Shown here: in pieces, positions 9,958-20,791 of the stretch | Numbering within the stretch: position 1 is the stretch's first letter | Layout: every line of letters begins with the position of its first letter | From: Magnetospirillum sp. ME-1 | Lineage (GTDB): Bacteria > Pseudomonadota > Alphaproteobacteria > Rhodospirillales > Magnetospirillaceae | Assembly (NCBI RefSeq): GCF_002105535.1 | Contig: NZ_CP015848.1 | Coordinates: 2,720,990 to 2,784,989, forward strand | Reading direction: 5' to 3' | DNA: 64,000 nt | Translations under genes and position numbers: made by a program | Notes under the pieces: model-generated | Told to the model about the DNA's origin: nothing | Databases searched by the model: none | The model's input: only the letters and a program-made list of their open reading frames with translations

Positions 9958-9988
9958 CCCCCTATATCACACCCCCCCCCTATATCAC
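9958..9988. promoter_or_regulatory. Two direct repeats CCCCCTATATCAC between regulator and ribA
   Basis: The 13-mer CCCCCTATATCAC occurs at 9958-9970 and again at 9976-9988, separated by a run of C. Imperfect TTGTGACAC / TTTGTGTCA motifs flank them at about 9948 and 9995. The position just upstream of a divergent regulator gene suggests an operator, possibly for autoregulation. This is inference from layout only. Confidence 0.4.
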
Positions 9989-10107
9989 CCTCCCTTTGTG
10001 TCATGGCGATGGCGGCACGACGACGGGGTTGGGGCCAAGCGAGTCGGATTGGCTTTTCCATTTCAAAGGCTGTATGGTTCCGGCCGGCCGAAAAGCAAAG
10101 CCCGTTC

Positions 10108-11220
10108 ATGACCCGAAGCCTCGATATCACACCCAAGCCGGAACTTGCGGCGCCCCCCTCGCTCATCGCCGTGGATCGCGCCATCGCCGAGCTGCGCCGC
10201 GGCGGTCTGGTCCTGGTGGAGCATGCCGAGGGCAAGGCGCTGATGATGGCGGCCGAGGCGGTGTCGGACGAAAGCCTGGGATTGCTGGCGGCAGGCAGCG
10301 GAAGCGGCGTCCTGCTGGCCCTGACCGGTCGCCGGGCCGGTGTGCTGGGCCTGGGCGATACCGAGGCCGGGGTGTTCCGGGTCGCCGCCGCCAATGGTTT
10401 TGATACTCAAACGATTGCCTGGCTGGCCGATCCCGGCGCCCGTTCGTTGCCCATGCCGGTGTTCTCGACCCTGGATGCGCGGCGCGCCGGCGGCCTGGAC
10501 GAGGCCTGCGTCGCCCTGGCCAAGCTGGCCCGCCTGTTGCCGGCCGCGGTCCTGGCCTTGACCACCCATTCTCCGGCCCAGGTGGTGCGGGTGGCGGCGG
10601 CGGAGGTCACCGGCTATCAGGAGAACGCCGCCCGCTCGCTGCGCCAGGTCAGCCAGGCCCGCGTGCCGCTGGAGAATGCCGAGAACGCCCGCATCGTCGC
10701 CTTCCGTCCCTCCGACGGCGGCATCGAGCATCTGGCCATCGTCATCGGGGACCCCGATCCCGACCAGCCGGTCCTGGCCCGGCTGCATTCCGAATGTTTC
10801 ACCGGCGATCTGCTGGGCTCCTTGCGTTGCGATTGCGGCGACCAGCTGCGCGGCGCCATCGCCGAGATCGCCCAGACCGGCAGCGGCGTGCTGCTCTACC
10901 TCGCCCAGGAAGGCCGCGGCATCGGGCTGGTCAACAAGCTGCGGGCCTATCAGCTGCAGGATGACGGCTTCGACACGTTGGACGCCAATCTCCAGCTGGG
11001 CTTCGACGACGACGAGCGCATCTACCTGCCGGCGGCCCAGATGCTGCGCCTGCTGGGCATCGGTCGGGTGCGGCTGCTCACCAACAATCCCATGAAGGTG
11101 GACGCCCTGGCCCGTCACGGCGTCGAGGTCACCGAACGGGTGCCGCACGTCTTCCCCTCCAATGATCACAATCAGGGCTACCTGCGCACCAAGGCGACCC
11201 GCAGCGGGCATCTGTTCTGA
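10108..11220 (+). CDS. ribA: GTP cyclohydrolase II with degenerate RibB-like N-terminus
   Basis: A 370-residue riboflavin enzyme. Residues about 170-370 are a full GTP cyclohydrolase II: zinc ligands in HSECFTGDLLGSLRCDCGDQ, the EGRGIGLVNKLRAYQLQ active-site segment, and LLTNNPMKVDAL. Residues about 20-165 align in style to dihydroxybutanone phosphate synthase (RibB), but the acidic catalytic loop normally reading like DDEDRENEGD is replaced by EHAEGKAL, so that half should not make dihydroxybutanone phosphate. Start ATG at 10108 (MTRSLDITP); the frame is open upstream but AT/C-repeat rich and non-coding in character. Confidence 0.92.
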   Translation: MTRSLDITPKPELAAPPSLIAVDRAIAELRRGGLVLVEHAEGKALMMAAEAVSDESLGLLAAGSGSGVLLALTGRRAGVLGLGDTEAGVFRVAAANGFDTQTIAWLADPGARSLPMPVFSTLDARRAGGLDEACVALAKLARLLPAAVLALTTHSPAQVVRVAAAEVTGYQENAARSLRQVSQARVPLENAENARIVAFRPSDGGIEHLAIVIGDPDPDQPVLARLHSECFTGDLLGSLRCDCGDQLRGAIAEIAQTGSGVLLYLAQEGRGIGLVNKLRAYQLQDDGFDTLDANLQLGFDDDERIYLPAAQMLRLLGIGRVRLLTNNPMKVDALARHGVEVTERVPHVFPSNDHNQGYLRTKATRSGHLF

Positions 11221-11228
11221 TCGTCTCC

Positions 11229-11253
11229 CGGCAGGAATTGCCGTCCGGTTTTT
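11229..11253 (+). terminator. Weak candidate terminator after ribA
   Basis: Short stem CGGCA / TGCCG with loop GGAAT, followed by TCCGG and then five T. The spacing between stem and T-run is longer than ideal. Confidence 0.35.
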
Positions 11254-11317
11254 GCCCCATGGCGGCTTCTGCCGGGCCTCTGTCGGCAAAAATACAATAA
11301 AAACAATACGATAAAAC

Positions 11318-11333
11318 TGGCATCCCGGTTGCA
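11318..11333 (+). promoter_or_regulatory. Sigma-54 promoter of the unknown gene at 11366
   Basis: TGGCATCCCGGTTGCA matches the sigma-54 consensus with the GG (11319-11320) and GC (11331-11332) elements exactly ten bases apart. The predicted start is near 11344, 22 bp before the ATG. An A-rich tract (AAAATACAATAAAAACAATA) lies just upstream and could be a bending or IHF region. Confidence 0.8.
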
Positions 11334-11365
11334 AAGATGATGGCATCTTTGATCCGAGGTGCGCC

Positions 11366-12409
11366 ATGTCGCTATCCGCCGTGTCTTCCTACCAGCCGTC
11401 CAGCCTGATGATGGATACGCTGGTGCCGACCCTGCCCACCGAGAACGCGGTGACGGCGGCGGAGGCGGCCAGGGCGAGGGCCAACCCGGACGCCAAGCAG
11501 CTGACCATGTTCGCCGAGGGCGACGAAGAGATGTCGTTCTGGGACTTCCTGGACGTCATCAACCCGCTGCAGCACATTCCCATCGTCAACAACCTCTATC
11601 GCGAGGCCACCGGCGACAAGATCGGCGTTGCCGCCCGTCTGGTGGGCGGCACCCTGTTCGGCGGGCCGCTGGGCCTGATCGCCTCGGCCGCCAATTGCAT
11701 TCTGGAGGAATCCACCGGCCACGATGCCGGCGGCCATGTGCTGGCCCTGTTCCGTGATGAGGATCCCACCACCGGCACCGGCACCGCCCTGGCCGCGACG
11801 CAGGAGAAGGCGCCGGCGGCGGAAGCCCAGGCTGCCCGCCTCGAGACTTCCATGCCGCAGCAGAGCCAGGTCCTGGCCGCCGCCGCCGAACCCAAGGCTG
11901 CGGATGCCAAGGCCGCCGATGCCGCCAAGGCCCAGCCGCTGCTCATGCCCGATCTGGTGGGCGGGGACGCCCAGCCCGTCGTCGCCGCCACGGCGGTCAA
12001 GCCGGTGGCCGCCGCCGCCGCCGCTCCGGCCCAGACCGCCACCGAACAGGTGGCCGCCGCCGCCAACCGGCCCATGTCCCTGGGCCGTGAATCGCGCCTA
12101 ATGCCCATTCCCGGCCGGACCACGTCCCTGGCCACCCAGAGCCCCCCGGCCATCGGCACCACGGTGTCCAGCACCGGCTACCGGTCCAACGCGCCCATCG
12201 CCGGTCATCGCCCCAACGCCCAGCGCGCCACCTCGGCGGCCATGGCGCAGCAGATGGTGGCGGCCCAGGCGGATGCCGGCGCCCCGGGCGTTGCCGCCGG
12301 CGCGCAATCGGGGGATTGGTTTTCGGCATCCATGATGCAGGCCATGGACAAGTACGAGAAGTCGTCGCGGCTGGGCCGCCCGACCACAACCACTGTTACG
12401 GAGCAGTAA
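11366..12409 (+). CDS. Unknown Ala/Pro-rich protein with a conserved N-terminal domain, sigma-54 controlled
   Basis: A 347-residue protein of unknown function. Residues 55-120 form the only ordered-looking part: FWDFLDVINPLQHIPIVNNL followed by YREATGDKIG and then a Gly-rich hydrophobic stretch (VGGTLFGGPLGLIASAA) that could be a membrane-associated hairpin. From about 135 onward it is Ala-, Pro- and Gln-rich and of low complexity, ending in a short charged helix (MMQAMDKYEKSSRLGRP). No signal peptide. A GAGG ribosome binding site precedes the ATG. Sigma-54 control suggests a link to flagella, nitrogen or stress; that is inference. It converges on yggS with 3 bp between the stop codons. Confidence 0.8.
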   Translation: MSLSAVSSYQPSSLMMDTLVPTLPTENAVTAAEAARARANPDAKQLTMFAEGDEEMSFWDFLDVINPLQHIPIVNNLYREATGDKIGVAARLVGGTLFGGPLGLIASAANCILEESTGHDAGGHVLALFRDEDPTTGTGTALAATQEKAPAAEAQAARLETSMPQQSQVLAAAAEPKAADAKAADAAKAQPLLMPDLVGGDAQPVVAATAVKPVAAAAAAPAQTATEQVAAAANRPMSLGRESRLMPIPGRTTSLATQSPPAIGTTVSSTGYRSNAPIAGHRPNAQRATSAAMAQQMVAAQADAGAPGVAAGAQSGDWFSASMMQAMDKYEKSSRLGRPTTTTVTEQ

Positions 12410-12412
12410 CGG

Positions 12413-13063
12413 TTAGCCCCGATGGCCGAAGATGGCCGAGCCCACCCGCACATGGGTGGCGCCCTCGGCGATGGCCGCTTCGAAATCGCCGCTCATTCCC
12501 ATGCTGACCACGCCCAAGCCGTGGCGGGCCGCCAGGCCGGCCAGCAGGCGGAAATGGGGGGTGGGATCTTCCTTAGCCGGCGGAATGCACATCAGCCCGG
12601 CCAGGGGGAGGCCGTATTCATCGCGGCAGATGGCGACCATGGACTCCACCTGATCGGGATCGATGCCGGCCTTCTGCGGCTCGCGGCCGGTGTTGACCTG
12701 GATCAGCACAAGGGGGCGGCGGCCGCTGCGCCGCATCTCGTCGGCCACGGCGCGGGCCAGTTTGGGCCGGTCGATGGTCTCGATGACGTCGAACAGGGCG
12801 ACGGCGTCACGCACCTTGTTGGTCTGCAAGGGGCCGATCAGGTGAAGCTCGAGCTCGGGATGGTCCTTGCGCAAATCGGTAAACTTGGCCTTGGCCTCCT
12901 GGACCCGGTTCTCGCCGAACACCCTTTGCCCGGCCGCCAGGGCTTCGCGCACCGCCTCGGCCGGATAGGTCTTGGCAACCGCCACCAGGGAAACGGAACG
13001 CCCCTGCGCGGCGGCTTTGATACGGGACTGGACGGCATGAAGACCGGCGGTGATGGCGGACAA
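12413..13063 (-). CDS. yggS: YggS/PLPBP-family pyridoxal phosphate homeostasis protein
   Basis: A 216-residue PLP-binding TIM-barrel protein that buffers cellular pyridoxal phosphate and has no known catalytic activity. The PLP lysine is in LVAVAKTYP; other family motifs are FGENRVQEA, HLIGPLQTNK, VNTGREPQKAG, SMGMSGDFEAAI and VRVGSAIFG. I choose the TTG at 13063 as start because GGAGAA lies 9 bases upstream and the length then matches the family; an upstream in-frame TTG at 13105 would run into the divergent ThiE-like gene. No in-frame ATG exists near the N-terminus. Confidence 0.9.
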   Translation of the reverse strand: MSAITAGLHAVQSRIKAAAQGRSVSLVAVAKTYPAEAVREALAAGQRVFGENRVQEAKAKFTDLRKDHPELELHLIGPLQTNKVRDAVALFDVIETIDRPKLARAVADEMRRSGRRPLVLIQVNTGREPQKAGIDPDQVESMVAICRDEYGLPLAGLMCIPPAKEDPTPHFRLLAGLAARHGLGVVSMGMSGDFEAAIAEGATHVRVGSAIFGHRG

Positions 13064-13092
13064 GACGGGGATTTCTCCGATAGAATGCGGAC

Positions 13093-13692
13093 ATGACCGT
13101 AGCAAACCGCCGCACCCGACTCAACACGCCCTCCCGCATCACGCCCGGTTGGGTGGTGCTGGTGACCGACGACCAGCGCCTGCCCGACCCGCGTGCCGCC
13201 ATGGGGCGGTTGCCGCCGGGGGCCGGGGTCATCCTGCGTCATTACGGAAGCGAAAGGCGCCAGCCCATGGTTAGGGAAGTGGCGGCCCTGGCGCGGCGGC
13301 GCCGTCTGGTGCTGCTGGTGGCCGGCGACTGGCGGTTGGCCGCCGAACTGGGCGCCGATGGGCTTCATCTGCCCGAGGGAATGGCCCGCCACGGCCTGCT
13401 GGCCGGCGCCTTGGGCTGGGTCTGGCGGCGCAGGCGCCTGTTGCTGGTGGCCTGCCATGGGCCCATGGCTCTCGGGCGGGCCAGGGATCTCGGCGCGGAT
13501 GGAGCCTTGCTGTCGCCGGTGTTTCCCACCGCCAGCCATCCCGGCGCGGCGACCATCGGGCCGGTTCGCTTCGGCCTGTGGGCGCAGCGGGCGAGAATAC
13601 CGGTCATCGCACTCGGCGGCATGACCCGCCAACGCCTGCGGCATTTGCCGGGGGCGGTGGGCATGGCGGCGATCGGGGGGCTTGTACCGTGA
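13093..13692 (+). CDS. Thiamine phosphate synthase/TenI-like protein
   Basis: A 199-residue TIM-barrel protein of the ThiE/TenI superfamily. Visible features are the first strand WVVLVTDDQRLPDP, LGADGLHLPEG, DGALLSPVFPTASHPGA (the phosphate/thiazole loop) and PVIALGGM near the end. The N-terminus is Arg-rich and the substrate residues of true ThiE are only partly present, so a TenI-like or degenerate paralogue is possible. The start ATG at 13093 lies 29 bp from the divergent yggS start. Confidence 0.75.
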   Translation: MTVANRRTRLNTPSRITPGWVVLVTDDQRLPDPRAAMGRLPPGAGVILRHYGSERRQPMVREVAALARRRRLVLLVAGDWRLAAELGADGLHLPEGMARHGLLAGALGWVWRRRRLLLVACHGPMALGRARDLGADGALLSPVFPTASHPGAATIGPVRFGLWAQRARIPVIALGGMTRQRLRHLPGAVGMAAIGGLVP

Positions 13693-13697
13693 TTTCA

Positions 13698-13808
13698 TTG
13701 GGCTGTCGCCCAACCCCGCCCGGGGCGATGCCCCGGACCCCCTTCTAATTTACGAATAATAGAAAGGTTTGGAGGCATCGCCTCCAACCGGGGGTCGGGG
13801 CGGGAGCC
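13698..13808. repeat. Paired REP-like elements in inverted orientation (BIME-like)
   Basis: Three perfect hairpins occur in a row: TTGGGC-TGTC-GCCCAA (13698-13713), CCGGGGC-GAT-GCCCCGG (13720-13736) and TTGGAGGC-ATC-GCCTCCAA (13769-13787), then CCGGGGGTCGGGGCGGG. Read on the minus strand, 13698-13738 matches the element at 1-44; 13769-13808 is a copy in plus orientation. The arms CCCCGCCC...GACCCCC pair with GGGGGTC...GGGGCGGG, making a long cruciform. It sits between two convergent genes and may end transcription from both sides. Confidence 0.7.
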
Positions 13809-13814
13809 CCGATA

Positions 13815-15347
13815 TCAAAGCGTCCCGATGGCGTCGGCGATGGCGGCGGCCACCGGGCGCCAATCGCCGACGCCCGGCTGGCGGAACAGACGCGCCGTGG
13901 GATACCAGGGCGAATCTGTCCGCTTGTCCAGCCAGCGCCACTCGGGATAGGCCGACGCCATCAGCCATAGGGGGCAGCCCAGTGCTCCGGCCAGATGCGC
14001 TGTCGAGGTATCCGACGACACCACCAGATCGCAGGCCTTCATCAGGGCGGCGGTACCGAGGAAAGCCCCGGCGGCATCGCAATCCTTGGGTAGCGGGTTG
14101 AGCGGAAAGGGGGCCATGTCCACCCGCTCGTCGCCGCCATGGACGCTGAAGAAATCCACCCGGTCGGCCACCGCCGCCAGCGGCTCCAGATGCTCCAGCG
14201 GTACCGAGCGGAAGTGATCCAGATCATAATCGGGATTACCCTGCCAGTTGATGGCCACGGCCAGCCTGCCGGGCCGGCGAATGCGGCGGCGCCATTCCGC
14301 CACGGCGTCATCGGGGGCTTGCAGGTAGGGGACGCGGCCGGCGCCGAAGGGTTCGGTCGGCCACAGCAGCAGCGGCAGGCTGGCGATGCCGACCTTGTGA
14401 TCATGGGGGGGCTCGGGCGTGCCCAGGACGTGGTACTCCAGCCGGGGATGGGTGGCGAAACACACGCGCAGCATGACCCCCAGGCGGGCGGGCAGGGACA
14501 GGACGACCCGGGCGCCCCGCTCCAGCAGGGGCAGGACGAAGCGGATATACTGGAACGTATCGCCTGCGTATTGATCATGGTCGATCAGGAGTGTCTGCCC
14601 TTCCAGGTAATCGGGAAGGTAGGCGAAGGGGCGATCGTGGCGGGATTCATAATCGGCCCAGCCGATGGCGTACTCTTCCTGGCGCAGCGCCGCAAAGCCA
14701 CGGTTGAAGCGCGCCTGGACATTGTTCGGGGCCAACTCCACCGCCCGGTCGAGGGCTGCGCGGGCGGCGGTAACCTCGCCCTTCAGCAGATGGGCGTTGC
14801 CGCGATTGATCCATGCCCCCACATGGCCGGGATGGGCGGCCAGGATCCGGGCACATAAGGCAAGGGCCTCGTCGGCCTGGCCCGCCAGATGCAGGGCTGA
14901 GGCCAGGGTTGCGGCGATATCGGGATTTTCGGGGGCCAAATCCAGGGCCTGGCGCAATTCCACTACCGCCTCGGGGTAGCGGCGGGCGGACTGCAGCACT
15001 TCGCCCAGGGTCAGCCGGAAGGAAAGTTCGGCCGGAGCGGCGGCAATGGCACGGCGGATGGATGCTTCCGCCTCTTCATGGTCATCGGGACCGTTCGTCC
15101 GGGCCAGCAGGGCGCGGGCGAGGTTGGCGTGGGCGGCGGGATTGGATCCGTCGATGCCGACGGCGTGACGGATGTGCCGGGCGGCGGTATCGGCCTGCCC
15201 CAGCTGGAGTCTCGCGCATCCCAGCAGATGCCAAAGCCTGGCATTGCCGGGCTCGGCGGCGAGCAATTCTTCGGCGAGGTCGGCGGCCTCGGCGGGGCGG
15301 CCCTGGCCCATGAGCAGAACGGCCTGTTCGAAACGGGAGGTGGTCAT
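13815..15347 (-). CDS. TPR-repeat protein with glycosyltransferase-like C-terminal domain
   Basis: A 510-residue protein. Residues about 1-260 are six to seven tetratricopeptide repeats (for example AWINRGNAHLLKGEVTAARA and NNVQARFNRGFAALRQEEYA). Residues about 290-510 resemble the GT-B glycosyltransferase C-terminal half found in TPR-containing GT9/GT41-like proteins, with a nucleotide-sugar-site style segment LVVSSDTSTAHLAGALGCPLW. No signal peptide, so cytoplasmic. Start ATG at 15347 (MTTSRFEQAV) follows a GGAG-type site (GGAGGTGGTC in complement context is weak); the frame is open 35 codons upstream into the porin terminator, which is unlikely to be translated. Possibly glycosylates a surface protein. 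Confidence 0.8.
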   Translation of the reverse strand: MTTSRFEQAVLLMGQGRPAEAADLAEELLAAEPGNARLWHLLGCARLQLGQADTAARHIRHAVGIDGSNPAAHANLARALLARTNGPDDHEEAEASIRRAIAAAPAELSFRLTLGEVLQSARRYPEAVVELRQALDLAPENPDIAATLASALHLAGQADEALALCARILAAHPGHVGAWINRGNAHLLKGEVTAARAALDRAVELAPNNVQARFNRGFAALRQEEYAIGWADYESRHDRPFAYLPDYLEGQTLLIDHDQYAGDTFQYIRFVLPLLERGARVVLSLPARLGVMLRVCFATHPRLEYHVLGTPEPPHDHKVGIASLPLLLWPTEPFGAGRVPYLQAPDDAVAEWRRRIRRPGRLAVAINWQGNPDYDLDHFRSVPLEHLEPLAAVADRVDFFSVHGGDERVDMAPFPLNPLPKDCDAAGAFLGTAALMKACDLVVSSDTSTAHLAGALGCPLWLMASAYPEWRWLDKRTDSPWYPTARLFRQPGVGDWRPVAAAIADAIGTL

Positions 15348-15359
15348 CGCGGGCTCGTG

Positions 15360-15390
15360 AAAAGAAAGAGGGCGGCCGAAGCCGCCCTCC
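15360..15390 (-). terminator. Rho-independent terminator of the porin gene
   Basis: On the minus strand: GAGGGCGGC, UUCG tetraloop, GCCGCCCTC, then TTTCTTTTC. A perfect 9-bp stem with the most stable tetraloop and a pyrimidine/T tail, 26 bp behind the porin stop codon. Confidence 0.93.
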
Positions 15391-15415
15391 CCCATAACAA
15401 GGTGTCGACGTCCGA

Positions 15416-16714
15416 TTAGAAGGACAGCGACAGACCGGTCATGGCAGTCCAACCGGAGTTGGAGTAGGCCTTGTTCTGGTTGGCGGTCACGCCAGCCAGA
15501 CCATCGCGCTGGTCCTTGTACTCGATGTAACCGATCGAGGCGAGGACGTCCACGCCCGGGCCGAGGTTGTACTTGCCCGAAGCCTGGTAGGCGTCGATGG
15601 TGTCGTCCTTGTTGTTACGGATGGTATTGTTGGTGATACCAATGACCGAGGAATGGAAGTAGGCGAACGACACGGCATACGGGCCGGAGGCGTACTGCAG
15701 ACCCACGTCGTAGGCGGTGCCGCCGAAGTCGAGCTCGTAGACGTTAGCCTTGGTGTTGCCGGAGGTGGCGTTGCCGACCTGCGAGGCACCGGACAGAGCC
15801 GCGGAGCTGTTGCCGCCGTTGCGACGGTCATCAGAGGCACGCTGCACCGAACCACCCAGGGTGAAGCCGGCATACGACAGCTGAGCGCCGTAAGCCTGCT
15901 GAGTGAAGGCGTTTTCAGCCTTGTTGGCCACGGCCTTCAGGTCAACCCAGACGTAACCAGCCGAAGCCTTCACACCCACCGGGCCGAAGGTATTGGAGTA
16001 CAGAGCGCCGCCGCCCCAAGCTTCCAGACGGTCGTTGCCGTTGCCACGGCCGTGCTGGCCCAGCGAGCCAGCAGCAGTAGCGCTGTTGCGCACCGCGTTC
16101 GGGATGTACGAAGCGCCCAGGGTCAAACCGTAGAAGGACGGAGCAACGTAGGTCAGCTTCTCGGCCTTGTCGTCGCTGATGATCTGGGTGGTGTTCGACG
16201 AGGTGGTGTAACCCACGCGCTGGTTCATGCCCATCACGCCGCCCGGACGGGTGATCGCCCAGTTGCCCAGCATCACGCCACCGCTGGTGAAGTTGCCGGC
16301 GGCATCCGGAGCCTGCACGTGCAGCAGGGCGGTGCCGTTGTTGTGCATACCGGCCAGGACCTTACCGAAGCCACCCTCGACCCAGGCGTAGCTGTTGTCG
16401 ATGACGTCGGTGACGTTGTCGGAGTGACCACCGGCAACCAGGTCAAAGCGCACGCCGACCTTCAGGCCGTTGTCCAGAGCGGTCGAACCGTCGAAGGTGA
16501 TCAGGTTGAAACCCTTGACGTCCAGGTTCTGGCGATAGGAGCCAGCGCCCAGGCCAGCCTGCTCCTGGAAGTCCTGGTCCTGCCAAGCGCCGACGACCCA
16601 CCACTTGGAGAAGCCGGACATGTTCAGCTTGATCTTCTCAGCGGCGGAAGCAGCGCCGGCGGTCATCATGCCAGCGGCCACCAGCGCGGTGCTGGCGAAA
16701 AGAATCTTCTTCAT
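15416..16714 (-). CDS. Major outer-membrane porin (Gram-negative porin family)
   Basis: A 432-residue beta-barrel porin. It has a signal peptide (MKKILFASTALVAAGMM, cleavage after AGAASA before AEKIKL), many amphipathic strands with aromatic girdles, low Cys, and the terminal Phe (GLSLSF) that marks Bam substrates. The style matches the abundant porins of Magnetospirillum. The start ATG at 16714 follows an ideal GAGGAGA site. Codon usage is noticeably less extreme in GC than in neighbours and uniform, as for a highly expressed gene. It has its own strong terminator. Confidence 0.9.
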   Translation of the reverse strand: MKKILFASTALVAAGMMTAGAASAAEKIKLNMSGFSKWWVVGAWQDQDFQEQAGLGAGSYRQNLDVKGFNLITFDGSTALDNGLKVGVRFDLVAGGHSDNVTDVIDNSYAWVEGGFGKVLAGMHNNGTALLHVQAPDAAGNFTSGGVMLGNWAITRPGGVMGMNQRVGYTTSSNTTQIISDDKAEKLTYVAPSFYGLTLGASYIPNAVRNSATAAGSLGQHGRGNGNDRLEAWGGGALYSNTFGPVGVKASAGYVWVDLKAVANKAENAFTQQAYGAQLSYAGFTLGGSVQRASDDRRNGGNSSAALSGASQVGNATSGNTKANVYELDFGGTAYDVGLQYASGPYAVSFAYFHSSVIGITNNTIRNNKDDTIDAYQASGKYNLGPGVDVLASIGYIEYKDQRDGLAGVTANQNKAYSNSGWTAMTGLSLSF

Positions 16715-17025
16715 GGTATCTCCTCTCTTTGGCCTTGCGATGTCGACCCCCAATGGCCGTACCCGCTATCCAAATGAACGAACGGTCGCCATCACGCCAT
16801 GGTCTGCCGTCACAGTCAAGCAAGGCGGCCGGGGTCCTGTATCGAAAACTCCGCACTGTGGCATCGTTGCAACACAGCGCGAAGTCGGAGCCGGCCGGGC
16901 GTTACCGCTTGCAGGGTAGGCGCCTCTCGTAGCATTGTTGCCTGTCGCGACGGCGGGTGCCTGCCGTCGGAGGCATTTCGCGTGCCAAACAGGCCGCGCG
17001 CTGGCGCGGCGGGGTGAAGACGGTG
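16715..17025. other. Divergent promoter region, porin / DUF3576 lipoprotein
   Basis: About 310 bp between divergent genes. It must contain the porin promoter; a TTGACT element on the minus strand (16814-16819) is a possible -35 box but no convincing -10 follows. No hairpins or repeats stand out. Confidence 0.25.
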
Positions 17026-17574
17026 ATGACGAGGAAGATTTCGGTGGGCGGAAAGATTTTGACGGGCGCCGTGGCGCTGCTCGGCGCAACCCTTGTCCTG
17101 TCGGCCTGCGACAAGACCCAGGCGGTTTTCCCCGATAAGGACAAGGGCGATTCGGCCCCGCGCATGTCCAACGAGAAGCGCGAGACCATTTTCGGGCCGG
17201 AAGGCCTGTTCGGCAAAAGCAAGCCCGAGGGCGAGGGCGTGGGCATCGGCGTCAACGCCTTCCTGTGGCGGGCGTCGCTGGACACCGTGTCGTTCATGCC
17301 CATCACCACGGCCGACGCCTTCGGCGGCACCATCATCACCGATTGGTACCAGCTGCCCGAGACGCCGAGCGAGCGCTACAAGGTCAACGTCTTCATCCTC
17401 GACCGGACGCTGCGCGCCGATGGCGTCAAGGTGTCCCTGTTCAAGCAGGTGCGCGACGGATCGGGCGCTTGGGTCGATGTCCGCGTCGATCCCAAGATGG
17501 TCGTCGATCTGGAAAACTCGATCCTGACCCGGGCCAGGCAGCTCAGGGTCGTGTCGAGCGAACCGACGCAATAA
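17026..17574 (+). CDS. DUF3576 family lipoprotein
   Basis: A 182-residue predicted lipoprotein. The N-terminus has two basic residues, a hydrophobic core and a lipobox LVLSAC, so Cys is lipidated; the remainder (FLWRASLDTVSFMPITTADA, FGGTIITDWYQLP, RYKVNVFILDRTLRADGVKVS) is the DUF3576 domain. Function is unknown. Its fixed place before leuS-lptE-holA in alphaproteobacteria suggests a role in the outer membrane, perhaps with LptE. ATG at 17026 is chosen; a GTG at 17014 is possible. Confidence 0.85.
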   Translation: MTRKISVGGKILTGAVALLGATLVLSACDKTQAVFPDKDKGDSAPRMSNEKRETIFGPEGLFGKSKPEGEGVGIGVNAFLWRASLDTVSFMPITTADAFGGTIITDWYQLPETPSERYKVNVFILDRTLRADGVKVSLFKQVRDGSGAWVDVRVDPKMVVDLENSILTRARQLRVVSSEPTQ

Positions 17575-17646
17575 GCAAGAGATGCGGGCGGCCCGTCAGT
17601 GCCGCCCGATCCTGTGATCTTCCCACCAGAAGCAATGGATAGGCCC

Positions 17647-20221
<2,575 letters not shown>

Positions 20222-20235
<14 letters not shown>

Positions 20236-20791
20236 AGCCTTTCTTCTCGTTGCTGTCTTGGTGCTGGGTCCGGCGGGCTGCGGCTTTAAGCCCATGTACG
20301 GCACGCCATCGGGTGACGCATCCGCCGTGGCCGTGGATCTGGCCGCCATCCGCATCGATCCCATCAAGGACCGCATCGGTCAGCAATTGCGCAACGCCCT
20401 GGTGCAGCGCCTGTCGCCGCGTGGTGAGGCGGCAGATTATTCCTATACGCTCAAGGTCCAGTTGAGCGAATCGGTGAACAATCTCGGCTTCCGCAAGGAT
20501 ACCTTCGCCACCATCGCCAACCTCAGCATGTCGGCCCAGATTCTGCTCAGCGGCAACCAGACGACGATTCTGAGCGACTCGGTCACCACCACCGTATATT
20601 TCGACCATCTTGGTCCCCGCTATGCCAGCGTCGCCACCGAGCGTGACGCTGAAGAGCGGGCGCTGGTCCAGCTGGCCGACGATATTCGCAACCGCATCAC
20701 GGCGGCGATACAGCGCTATCACGCCAATCCCAATGACGAGTACTACCGGCGGCGCAGCCTCTTCCGGGACACCCAGGACGAGGCCCCCTGA
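20222..20791 (+). CDS. lptE: LPS-assembly lipoprotein LptE
   Basis: A 189-residue lipoprotein with lipobox LGPAGC at residues 15-20 and the conserved GFKPMYG just after it. LptE plugs the LptD barrel and helps insert LPS in the outer membrane. The rest ([47 protein letters not shown]) fits the LptE/RlpB family of alphaproteobacteria. It starts inside leuS and shares an ATGA with holA. Confidence 0.9.

Noticed and set aside
12380..12415. Hairpin GTTAC-GGAGCA-GTAAC as a bidirectional terminator between 11366 gene and yggS
   Set aside because: The stem is only 5 bp, lies in coding sequence and has no T-tract.
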